A stretch of 64,000 bases of DNA from DAOMNN01 sp050486545 (GTDB lineage: Bacteria > Pseudomonadota > Gammaproteobacteria > Burkholderiales > Rhodocyclaceae), in NCBI GenBank assembly GCA_050486545.1, contig JBJHDM010000002.1, positions 56,470 through 120,469 on the forward strand, given 5' to 3'. Shown piece after piece: positions 9,385 through 18,528 of the stretch. The notes under the pieces are model-generated. The model saw only the letters and a program-made list of their open reading frames with translations. It was not told the origin of the DNA and searched no databases. The position numbers and the translations under genes were made by a program. Position 1 is the first letter of the stretch. Every line of letters starts with the position of its first letter.

Positions 9385-9399
9385 CTTCGTCTGACGAAG
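9385..9399. promoter_or_regulatory. Inverted repeat in the acsA-pdh leader, possible operator
   Basis: CTTCGTC-T-GACGAAG is a perfect 7-bp inverted repeat around a single base, 20 bp upstream of the acsA start and directly before its GGAAGGGA ribosome-binding region. A dimeric repressor bound here would block initiation or early transcription. As RNA it could also form a small hairpin beside the ribosome-binding site. The regulator is unknown. Confidence 0.35.
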
Positions 9400-9418
9400 C
9401 CAGGAAGGGAAGTCCGCT

Positions 9419-11166
<1,748 letters not shown>

Positions 11167-11170
<4 letters not shown>

Positions 11171-12213
11171 CCGTACCGATTGGAGCTGCAAGCGAGGCCT
11201 TGCCGGAGGATTTCCGCAGTCCGGATCGTGCACGGGCGCTCCTGTGGCAGATGCTGCGGATCCGCCGCTTCGAGGAGAAATGCGCCGAGCTCTACGGCGC
11301 AGGCAAGATCCGGGGGTTTCTGCATCTCTACATCGGCGAGGAGGCGATCGCGAGCGGCGTGATGCCGGCGCTGCGCGAAACCGACCATGTAATGGCCACG
11401 TACCGCGAGCATGGTCATGCACTTGCACGAGGCGTTCCGGCCGGGGCGATCATGGCGGAGATGTACGGCAAGCAGGAGGGGTGCAGCCGAGGGCGCGGCG
11501 GTTCGATGCATCTGTTCGATGCCTCGCGAGGTTTCTTCGGCGGCAACGCGATCGTCGGCGGTGCACTGCCGCTCGCGGTCGGCTTTGCGCTGGCCGACCG
11601 CTTGCGGGGCCGCGACGACGTGACCGCGTGCTTCTTCGGCGAGGGAGCGATGGCCGAAGGGGAGTTCCATGAATCGGCCAACCTCGCGGTGCTGTGGAAA
11701 CTGCCCGTGCTGTTCCTGTGCGAGAACAACTTCTATGCGATGGGGACCGCGCTGAAGCGCTCGGAATCGCAGAACGATCTCGCTGCGAAGGCACGCAGCT
11801 ACCGGATGCGTAGCGAGTCGGTCGATGGCATGGACGTCGTCGCGGTCGCCAGGGCGGCCGAAGAGGCCGTGGCCTTCGTGCGCAGCGGAGAGGGGCCGAT
11901 GTTTCTGGAGCTCTGCACCTACCGCTTCCGTGCGCACTCGATGTTCGATCCGGAACTGTATCGCAGCAAGGAGGAGGTCGAGCGCTGGAAACGCCGGTGT
12001 CCGATCGACGGCTTCGAACGCCGCGCGTGCGAAGCGGGGATACTGGACGCGTCCGTGCGCGCAGTAATCGAACGCGAGGTCGCTGACGAGATCGACGAGG
12101 CGGTGGCGTTCGCCGAGGCCGGCACCTGGGAGCCGGTGGAGGATCTGGCGCGCGACGTCTATGGACGCAGCCCGCCGGTCGGTGCGGTGCCGCGACGAGG
12201 GAGGTCGGCATGA
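11167..12213 (+). CDS. pdhA: Pyruvate dehydrogenase E1 component, alpha subunit
   Basis: This 348-residue thiamine-diphosphate enzyme subunit acts with the next gene product to decarboxylate pyruvate and load the E2 lipoyl arm. Visible motifs are MLRIRRFEEKCAELYGAGKI, the family start FLHLYIGEEAIASG, and the phosphorylation-loop-like RGRGGSMHLFD. The ThDP/Mg motif starts GEGAMAEGEFHES and ends about 30 residues later in NN. The alpha2beta2 type differs from the single-chain AceE of enterics. The substrate could be another 2-oxo acid or acetoin, but HRAHSMFDPE-type residues (FRAHSMFDPELYR) favour pyruvate. The start overlaps the acsA stop and the end overlaps pdhB, both by 4 bp. Confidence 0.85.
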
Positions 12214-13217
12214 GTCGAAAGGCCCGCACGATCGCCTATCGCGATGCCTTGCGCGAGGGCTTGCGCGAGGCGCTCCTGCGTGACGAGCGCGTATTCCTGA
12301 TGGGCGAGGATGTCGGACGCTACGGTGGCACCTATGCGGTGAGCAAGGGCCTGCTCGAAGAGTTCGGCGAGGCGCGCATCCGCGACACGCCCTTATCCGA
12401 ATCCGGCTTCGTCGGGGCGGGAATCGGTGCGGCGATCAACGGCATGCGTCCGATCGTCGAGGTCATGACGGTGAACTTCAGTCTGCTCGCACTCGACCAG
12501 ATCCTGAACAATGCCGCGACGCTGCGCCACATGTCGGGCGGTCAGATCGGCGTGCCGGTCGTGATCCGCATGACGACCGGCGGGGGTCGTCAGCTCGCGG
12601 CCCAGCACTCCAACAGCCTGGAGGGCTGGTATGCGCATATCCCGGGGCTGCGCATCGTCGCGCCGGCCACGCACGAGGACGCGCGCGGCATGGTCCTCGC
12701 CGCGATCGAGGATCCCGATCCGGTGCTGATCTTCGAGCATGCGCTCCTGCTCGGGGTCGAAGGAGAGGTTCGCGGCGAACCGAAGGCGGTGGACCTCGAT
12801 CGCGCGGCGGTGCGCCGCAGCGGCACCGATGTCAGCCTGGTCACCTACGGCGGCATGCTTGGCAGGACGCTCGAAGCGGCGCAGCGGCTTGCGGAAGAGG
12901 GCATCGATGCGGAAGTGATCGACCTTCGCAGCCTGCGTCCGCTCGACGACGAGGCCCTCATCGCCAGCGTGAGCAAGACACGACGTGTCATCGTGGTCGA
13001 CGAAGGCTGGCGCAGCGGCAGTCTCTCGGCCGAGATCATTACCCGGATCGTCGAACAGGCCTTCTACGAACTGGATGCGCCGCCGGCCCGGGTATGCGGA
13101 GAGGAGGTTCCGGTGCCGTACCCGAAGCATCTTGAGGACGCCGCGATCCCGCAGGTCGACGACATCGTCGCAGCCGCGCTGGAAATGTTCGATGAAGCAG
13201 GGGAGCGCGGAGCATGA
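12210..13217 (+). CDS. pdhB: Pyruvate dehydrogenase E1 component, beta subunit
   Basis: The 335-residue protein is the transketolase-like beta half of a heterotetrameric 2-oxo acid dehydrogenase. It has VFLMGEDVGRYGGTYAVSKG, DTPLSESGFVGAGIGAAING and GVPVVIRMTTGGG. The C-terminal swivel domain contains VIDLRSLRPLDDEALIASVSKT. Beta subunits hold the Glu that activates ThDP, consistent with the ESGF stretch. It overlaps pdhA and pdhC by 4 bp each, so subunit stoichiometry is probably kept by coupled translation. Confidence 0.9.
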   Translation: MSRKARTIAYRDALREGLREALLRDERVFLMGEDVGRYGGTYAVSKGLLEEFGEARIRDTPLSESGFVGAGIGAAINGMRPIVEVMTVNFSLLALDQILNNAATLRHMSGGQIGVPVVIRMTTGGGRQLAAQHSNSLEGWYAHIPGLRIVAPATHEDARGMVLAAIEDPDPVLIFEHALLLGVEGEVRGEPKAVDLDRAAVRRSGTDVSLVTYGGMLGRTLEAAQRLAEEGIDAEVIDLRSLRPLDDEALIASVSKTRRVIVVDEGWRSGSLSAEIITRIVEQAFYELDAPPARVCGEEVPVPYPKHLEDAAIPQVDDIVAAALEMFDEAGERGA

Positions 13218-14485
13218 GCGAATTCCGCATGCCGTCGCTCGGAGCCGACATGGAGAACGGCACGCTCGTCGAGTGGCTCGTCCAGCCGGGGGACCGCGTG
13301 CGTCGCGGACAGGTCGTGTGCGTGGTCGAAACCCAGAAAGGCGCGGTCGAGGTCGAGATCTGGGAGAGCGGCGTCGTCGACACGCTCCTGGCCAAGCCCG
13401 GTCAGACCCTCCCGGTGGGCGCCATCCTGGCCGCGATCCGGGGCGAGGGTGAGGCGGCCGTCGCGAAACCCGGGGCAGGAATCGCGCCCGAGCCTTCGCG
13501 CACGAAGCCCGGGAGGAAGCCGGAGGAGGGCGTGCGCAAGCAAGCTGCTCGCGACGCGAAGCACGAACCTGCGAAGCCGTCACCGGCCGTGACGGTCGGC
13601 GCCGCCGAACGGACGGAGACCGGTGGTCGCCTGCGCATGTCGCCGGCGGCCCGCCGCAGGGTGCAGGAACTCGGGATCGATCCGGCCGTACTTGCACCGA
13701 CCGGCCCCGGCGGTGTGGTCTGCCTCGCCGATGTCGATCGAGCAAGCGCGACAGTGAAGGCGGCGCCCGACAAGGCTGCACCATCCGTTGCCGCAACAGC
13801 GCCCGATGGGGCAAGACAGGCGATGCGCGAGGCGATCGCCGCGGCGATGAGCCGTTCCAATCGAGAGATTCCCCATTACTACCTTGGAACGTCTGTCAAC
13901 GTCGAAGCGGCGCTGGGCTGGCTCCAGGATCGAAACGAGCGGCTACCGGTGGCCGATCGAGCGATTTTCCCGGTCCTGCAACTGCGTGCCGTCGCACTGG
14001 CGTTGCGAGATGTGCCGGCGCTGAACGGCTGGTATCGGGACGGGGCGTTCCATGCGGCCGAGGCGGTGCATCTCGGTGTCGCGATCGCGCTGCGTGGCGG
14101 TGGCCTGGTGGCCCCGGCGCTGCGCGACGCCGACACGCTCGGCATCGACGAGATGACAGTGGCGCTTCGTGATCTGCTCATGCGGGCGCGTGCAAACCAG
14201 CTTCGCAGCTCGGAGCTGACCGAAACCTCGATCACGGTGACGAACCTCGGGGATCTCGGTGTCGAAACGGTGTACGGCGTCATCTATCCCCCGCAGGTCG
14301 CGCTTGTCGGTTTCGGGCGCGTGGTCGAACGACCATGGGCCGAGAACGGCATGCTTGGTGCAGCCCGTTGTCTCGACGCGACGCTGGCTGCCGACCATCG
14401 TGCGACAGACGGTGCGATCGGGGCGCGCTTCCTCGCTCGCGTCGCCGACTATCTCAAGGAGCCGGAAACCCTATGGAAAAACTGA
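13214..14485 (+). CDS. pdhC: Dihydrolipoamide acetyltransferase (E2) of pyruvate dehydrogenase
   Basis: The 423-residue E2 has one N-terminal lipoyl domain (about 1-78) with the modified lysine at Lys42 in ETQKGAVEVEIW. A Pro/Ala/Lys-rich linker follows (about 80-135), then a peripheral subunit-binding domain (about 139-177, RLRMSPAARRRVQELGID). The catalytic domain runs from about 195 to the end. The catalytic His395 lies in DHRATDG, where most E2 proteins have DHRVVDG. No E3 (lpd) gene is in the window, so the complex must borrow one from elsewhere. The 3' end overlaps the acyl carrier protein gene by 13 bp. Confidence 0.9.
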   Translation: MSEFRMPSLGADMENGTLVEWLVQPGDRVRRGQVVCVVETQKGAVEVEIWESGVVDTLLAKPGQTLPVGAILAAIRGEGEAAVAKPGAGIAPEPSRTKPGRKPEEGVRKQAARDAKHEPAKPSPAVTVGAAERTETGGRLRMSPAARRRVQELGIDPAVLAPTGPGGVVCLADVDRASATVKAAPDKAAPSVAATAPDGARQAMREAIAAAMSRSNREIPHYYLGTSVNVEAALGWLQDRNERLPVADRAIFPVLQLRAVALALRDVPALNGWYRDGAFHAAEAVHLGVAIALRGGGLVAPALRDADTLGIDEMTVALRDLLMRARANQLRSSELTETSITVTNLGDLGVETVYGVIYPPQVALVGFGRVVERPWAENGMLGAARCLDATLAADHRATDGAIGARFLARVADYLKEPETLWKN

Positions 14486-14730
14486 GCCAGGAAAGCCTTC
14501 GGAAAACCGTCCTCGACTGCATCCTGTCCGTCGCCCCGGAGGCGGATGTGGCGACATTGCGCCCGGACAAGCCGTGGCGCGACCAGCTCGAGATCGATTC
14601 CTTCGACTTCCAGAACATCCTCGTCACGGTCGACAAGCGCCTGGGCGTCGATGTGCCGGAGAGCGATTATCGCAAGCTGGCGACGCTCGACGACTTTGTC
14701 GCGTATCTCGGTGCTCGCATCGCCTCTTGA
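14473..14730 (+). CDS. Acyl carrier protein in the pyruvate dehydrogenase cassette
   Basis: This is an 85-residue phosphopantetheine-binding protein. The attachment serine is Ser43 in LEIDSFDFQN, and the rest follows the four-helix ACP pattern (VTVDKRLGVDVPESDYRKL). It is not the housekeeping AcpP, whose motif is DSLD. The start at 14473 lies inside the end of pdhC, so it is almost certainly expressed with the complex. Plausible roles are to carry octanoyl or lipoyl groups for E2, or to accept acyl groups activated by the first gene of the cassette. Neither can be decided from sequence. Confidence 0.85.
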   Translation: MEKLSQESLRKTVLDCILSVAPEADVATLRPDKPWRDQLEIDSFDFQNILVTVDKRLGVDVPESDYRKLATLDDFVAYLGARIAS

Positions 14731-14755
14731 CGCGTTTGCTACCATTGCATATTCA
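14727..14755 (+). promoter_or_regulatory. Candidate promoter for yaaA
   Basis: TTGACG (14727-14732) overlaps the acp stop codon. It is followed by CATATT after 15 bp (14748-14753) or TATTCA after 17 bp (14750-14755). The -35 box is good and the -10 box poor. It would start transcription about 15-20 nt before the yaaA ATG, allowing yaaA to be expressed apart from the pdh cassette. Confidence 0.3.
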
Positions 14756-14776
14756 GAAGCCGACCCGACCCCTACG

Positions 14777-15562
14777 ATGATCTTCGTAATTTCCCCGGCC
14801 AAGGCGCTCGACTACGAAGCCCCGCCGACCACTGCCACCCATTCCCTGCCCGAGTACCTCGACCAAGCCGAGGAACTGATTCGAATCCTGCGCACCCGCA
14901 CGCCAGCCGAGATCTCCGACCTGATGGGACTCTCGGACAAGCTCGCGGCGCTCAACGTCGCTCGCTACGAGGCGTGGTCGCGACCGTTCACGCCGGGCAA
15001 TTCGAAACAGGCCGTGCTCGCCTTCGACGGTGACGTCTATGACGGCCTGGACGCGAAATCCCTTTCCGAAGAAGAGCTGGATTGGGCGCAGCGCCATCTG
15101 CGCATCCTGTCCGGTCTGTACGGCCTGTTGCGGCCCCTAGACCTGATGCAGCCCTACCGGTTGGAGATGGGAAGTCGGCTGGAGAATCCGGCAGGACGCA
15201 ATCTCTACGCATACTGGGGTGATAAGCTTGCGCTCGGCCTCGATCGTCTGCTGGCCGGAGAGCGTGCGAACGGTGAAGAGCCGGTACTCGTCAATCTGGC
15301 ATCCGAGGAATACTTCAAGTCGGTCAGGGCGGACAGACTCTCCGGCCCAGTCGTCTCACCGGTCTTCGAGGACTGGAAGGACGGGCGCTATCGCATCATC
15401 AGCTTCTTTGCCAAGCGGGCACGCGGCGCGATGGTGCGCTACGCAATCCAGAACCGCATCCGAAGCGTCGATGCGCTCACCGGGTTCGATTCGGAAGGCT
15501 ATGCGTTCGTGCCGGAGGCCTCGGACGAGTTGAGGCCGGTGTTCCGCCGTCGGCGCGATTGA
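14777..15562 (+). CDS. yaaA: YaaA family (UPF0246) peroxide stress protein
   Basis: The 261-residue product opens MIFVISPAKALDYE, the hallmark of YaaA/DUF328. It contains LMGLSDKLAALNVARYEAW, FDGDVYDGLDA, LSGLYGLLRPLDLMQPYRLEM and NLASEEYFKSV. E. coli YaaA limits intracellular free iron and protects DNA during peroxide stress, and the fold is a DNA-binding one with a helix-hairpin-helix. The length matches the family (about 257). The ATG at 14777 agrees with the conserved start, although the frame is open further upstream. The downstream gene overlaps the last codons only if its far-upstream TTG is used. Confidence 0.93.
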   Translation: MIFVISPAKALDYEAPPTTATHSLPEYLDQAEELIRILRTRTPAEISDLMGLSDKLAALNVARYEAWSRPFTPGNSKQAVLAFDGDVYDGLDAKSLSEEELDWAQRHLRILSGLYGLLRPLDLMQPYRLEMGSRLENPAGRNLYAYWGDKLALGLDRLLAGERANGEEPVLVNLASEEYFKSVRADRLSGPVVSPVFEDWKDGRYRIISFFAKRARGAMVRYAIQNRIRSVDALTGFDSEGYAFVPEASDELRPVFRRRRD

Positions 15563-15600
15563 TCGTACCGCCGAGTCCCCGGGTGGGAAGGGAGGGCAGA

Positions 15601-16731
15601 TTGAGAATCAGCCATGGTTTCGATTCGGGCAGTATCGAGGTCGTGCACCTCGATGACGCGCAGGACATTCGTCTGCGCCTGCGGCCCGACAATGCGGCGG
15701 AAGTGCGCCAGTGGTTCCATTTCCGCCTGCAGGGTGCGGCGGGCCGACCCTGTCGAATGGTGTTCGAAAACGCGGGCGACGCGCTCTACGCCGACGGCTG
15801 GAACGGCTATCGCTGCGTGGCTTCGTACGACCGCCGCAACTGGTTCCGCATTCCATCCACTCGTTACGAGGACGGCGAGCTTGTCGTCGAACATGCGCCC
15901 GAACGCAACAGCGTCTACTACGCCTATTTCGAGCCGTATTCGCACGAGCGTCACCTCGACCTGCTGGGCTGGGCCGAGATGTCGCCGTTTGCAGAGGTCG
16001 ACGGGCTCGGGTGTACGGTGGAGGGGCGCGATCTCGACCGCGTCGTCGTCGGGCGCAGCGCCCCGGGCCGCAGGAAGGTATGGATTCTCGCCCGTCAGCA
16101 TCCCGGGGAGACGATGGCCGAGTGGTTCGTCGAGGGTTTGCTCGAACGCCTGCTCGACGCTGCCGATCCGGTTGCCCGCCGCATTCGGGAGCACGCGATC
16201 GTCCACGTCGTACCCAACATGAACCCCGATGGTGCGGTGCTCGGCAACCTGCGCACCAACGCGGCCGGCCGGAACCTCAACCGTGAATGGCATGCCCCAG
16301 ATCCCGCGTCCAGTCCCGAGGTGCATCATGTCCGCGAGGCCATGCTTGCGACAGGTTGCGACCTGTTCCTCGACATTCACGGCGACGAAACCCTGCCGTA
16401 CGTATTCCTTGCCGGCAGCGAGGACGTGCCCGATCTTCCGCCCGGGATCCGCGAACAGCACGCCGGCTTCGACCTGGCCCTGCGTGCCGCCAGCCCCGAC
16501 TTCCAGACCCGCTACGGCTACGCGCCCGGACAGTTCGGAGAGCACACGCTCAAGCTCGCCAGCAAATGGGTCGCCCATCGTTTCGGCTGTCTTTCGCTGA
16601 CGCTGGAGATGCCGTTCAAGGACAACGCCGATCTTCCCGACGGAAAGACCGGCTGGAACGGTGTGCGCAGCAAGCGGCTGGGTGCGGCCATGCTGAATGC
16701 GGTGCTGTCCCATCTGGAAGCGGAAACTTGA
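15601..16731 (+). CDS. M14-family cytosolic-carboxypeptidase-like metallopeptidase
   Basis: This is a zinc carboxypeptidase of the M14 family, subgroup resembling eukaryotic cytosolic carboxypeptidases (CCP). From the TTG at 15601, preceded by GGGAGGGCAGA, it has 376 residues; an earlier TTG at 15559 would overlap yaaA and lacks a ribosome-binding site. The N-terminal beta domain (about 1-120) ends in YYAYFEPYS, typical of CCPs. Zinc ligands are His167 and Glu170 (RQHPGET) and His260 (LDIHGDE). The substrate-binding NLNREW and catalytic Glu336 (LSLTLEMPFKD) are also present. There is no signal peptide, so it is cytoplasmic. Its bacterial substrate is not known; removal of C-terminal or side-chain glutamates is a reasonable guess from the family. 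Confidence 0.85.
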   Translation: MRISHGFDSGSIEVVHLDDAQDIRLRLRPDNAAEVRQWFHFRLQGAAGRPCRMVFENAGDALYADGWNGYRCVASYDRRNWFRIPSTRYEDGELVVEHAPERNSVYYAYFEPYSHERHLDLLGWAEMSPFAEVDGLGCTVEGRDLDRVVVGRSAPGRRKVWILARQHPGETMAEWFVEGLLERLLDAADPVARRIREHAIVHVVPNMNPDGAVLGNLRTNAAGRNLNREWHAPDPASSPEVHHVREAMLATGCDLFLDIHGDETLPYVFLAGSEDVPDLPPGIREQHAGFDLALRAASPDFQTRYGYAPGQFGEHTLKLASKWVAHRFGCLSLTLEMPFKDNADLPDGKTGWNGVRSKRLGAAMLNAVLSHLEAET

Positions 16732-16805
16732 GAGAGCTCCGTCTTCGCTGCAGGGTGGCTTGATCTTCCTGATGAAGCGCGGGGTTTGATAGGTCGGCCA
16801 TCTCC

Positions 16806-16834
16806 TTGCAGGGACGGTCCGGCAAGCGTAGAGT
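16806..16834 (+). promoter_or_regulatory. Candidate sigma-70 promoter for the AEC carrier
   Basis: TTGCAG (16806-16811) and TAGAGT (16829-16834) are separated by exactly 17 bp, each with four of six consensus positions. Transcription would begin near 16841, about 27 nt before the ATG at 16868. It is the only good pair in the 136-bp gap. Confidence 0.4.
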
Positions 16835-16867
16835 GGCGCGCTTTGTTGCAGTGCACGAATCGATACG

Positions 16868-17818
16868 ATGTCCGATTTTCTCGGGGTCCTCGCCTTTTCC
16901 TTTTCGGTCACGGGACCGATCTTCGTGATCCTGGCACTCGGTGTGTGGCTGACACGCATCGGGATGCTCACGGACGGATTCATCGAGGCAGGTTCCCGGC
17001 TGGTCTTCAACATCGCACTGCCGGCGTTGCTGTTCCTGAGCATCAGCAAGACCCGTATCGAGGAAACCGCGAACCTCGCGCTGATCGGCTTCGGCATGAT
17101 CGCGACGCTGATCGTCTATCTCGCCCTCGAATGGCTGGCCCGGCGCTGGGTCAAGCCGGAGCACGATCGGGGCGTGGTCGTTCAGGGTGCGTTCCGCTCC
17201 AACATGGGCATCATCGGGCTCGCCTACTGCGTCAATGCCTACGGCGAGGCCGGGCTGGTCGCGTCGTCGCTCTACCTCGGGCTTGTCACGATCCTGTTCA
17301 ACGTGCTGTCCCTGATCACGCTCAGCCGCTCGCTTCACAAGCATCAGGGGGTGGGCCGGATGGTCAAGGGAATCCTCACCAATCCGCTGATCATCGGCAT
17401 CGTGCTGGCCATTCCGGTGTCGTGGTTCGAGATCCGCTTGCCCACCGTGCTGCTGCAGTCGACACAGTATTTCGCGGACCTCACGCTACCGCTGGCGTTG
17501 CTGTGCACGGGGGCGGCGCTGAACTTCCGCAGCCTGCGCATGGAGATGCGCAATACCGTTTTCGCCTCGTCCTTCAAGCTCGTTGCGATCCCGCTCTTGT
17601 TCACCGCCGGCGGATACCTGCTCGGTTTCCGGGGCATCGAAATGGGCGTGCTGTTGCTGATGTCGTCGGCGCCGACCGCGGCGGCCAGCTACGTGATGGT
17701 GCGGGCAATGGGAGGCAATGCGACACTGGCGGCGAACATCATCGCTCTCACCACGCTCGGTTCGCTCCTCACCACCAGCCTGGGCATCACGCTCTTGCGC
17801 GGGCTGGGCCTGATGTAG
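16868..17818 (+). CDS. Auxin efflux carrier (AEC) family transporter
   Basis: The 316-residue protein is strongly hydrophobic, with about ten membrane segments in two inverted halves, as in the AEC/MleP/MdcF family (PF03547). Recognisable parts are GPIFVILALGVWLTRIGMLTD at the start, FRSNMGIIGLAYCVNAYGEAG, and LLLMSSAPTAAASYVMVRAMGG near the end; the last is the conserved substrate-site loop. Bacterial members export or take up malate, malonate or other organic acids. The substrate here is not predictable. The gene converges on the CBS protein gene with a 59-bp gap. Confidence 0.85.
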   Translation: MSDFLGVLAFSFSVTGPIFVILALGVWLTRIGMLTDGFIEAGSRLVFNIALPALLFLSISKTRIEETANLALIGFGMIATLIVYLALEWLARRWVKPEHDRGVVVQGAFRSNMGIIGLAYCVNAYGEAGLVASSLYLGLVTILFNVLSLITLSRSLHKHQGVGRMVKGILTNPLIIGIVLAIPVSWFEIRLPTVLLQSTQYFADLTLPLALLCTGAALNFRSLRMEMRNTVFASSFKLVAIPLLFTAGGYLLGFRGIEMGVLLLMSSAPTAAASYVMVRAMGGNATLAANIIALTTLGSLLTTSLGITLLRGLGLM

Positions 17819-17877
17819 CCCGCGGCCGACCGGAGGGGGTACGCGATCGGCCAGGTTCCGGAGCGGACTTGCCCTCT

Positions 17878-18381
17878 TCAGCGCGAAAGAATGAAACGCT
17901 GGTTGACGATCTGGTGCAGGTCGGGCGGATGGCGCTTCATCTCGGTTGCGGCCAGCACCTCGCGGTAATAGGTGTCCATCGCACGCAGCACGTCGCGGCG
18001 GCTGACGACACCCACGAGTTCATTGCCCTCGACGACCGGAAGATGGCGATAACCATGAACGGCGAAGATCGAGGCCAGCGCGAAAAGGTCCGTATCGGGC
18101 GCGACGCAGACCGGGTGCCGGCGCATGACGGTCGCCGCGGTCTGCGACGGACTCGGGCTGCCGAAGAACAATTCGTCGGACAGTGCCGCGAGGCAGTCAC
18201 GTTCGGAGATGAAACCGGCCAGTCGGGGCTGTCCGTCCCGACGATCGACGACCGGCGCGTTCGACGTGCCATGTTTGAGCAGCAAGGCGATGACGTCGGA
18301 GAGAGACATTTCGGGGGTGACCGTGCATACCTGTCCGGTCATGAAGTCGGCCGCGCGCGGCGATCGGGTTGGTTCTGTCAT
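17878..18381 (-). CDS. Paired CBS-domain protein
   Basis: The 167-residue protein consists of two CBS domains and little else. The first includes ADFMTGQVCTVTPEMSLSDV and the second ATVMRRHPVCVAPDTDLFAL with YRHLPVVEGNELVGVVSRRD. Such pairs bind adenine nucleotides (AMP, ATP, SAM) and report energy state to partners. A 40-residue tail ends YREVLAATEMKRHPPDLHQI. The ATG at 18381 has GGAGAG in front; the frame extends upstream without conservation. It is the last gene of a minus-strand series with Lon-like protease, phosphoribosyltransferase and Hsp20, suggesting a stress role. Confidence 0.85.
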   Translation of the reverse strand: MTEPTRSPRAADFMTGQVCTVTPEMSLSDVIALLLKHGTSNAPVVDRRDGQPRLAGFISERDCLAALSDELFFGSPSPSQTAATVMRRHPVCVAPDTDLFALASIFAVHGYRHLPVVEGNELVGVVSRRDVLRAMDTYYREVLAATEMKRHPPDLHQIVNQRFILSR

Positions 18382-18528
18382 GGCGCTCTCCGCATGATCG
18401 ATAAAAGAACAATCGTAGCAAATCCTGTGAGGACTTTTCCGAGGTGCGAGATTCGTCACGTGGCAATCGGTCGCCAGTCCCTCCTATGAACAGGTACCCG
18501 CCGGCCCCACCGTGGCGGAACAGGACGC

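Noticed and set aside
17824..17853. GGCCGA...TCGGCC dyad between the AEC carrier and CBS genes as a terminator.
   Set aside because: The arms are only 6 bp with an 18-nt loop and no T run follows.
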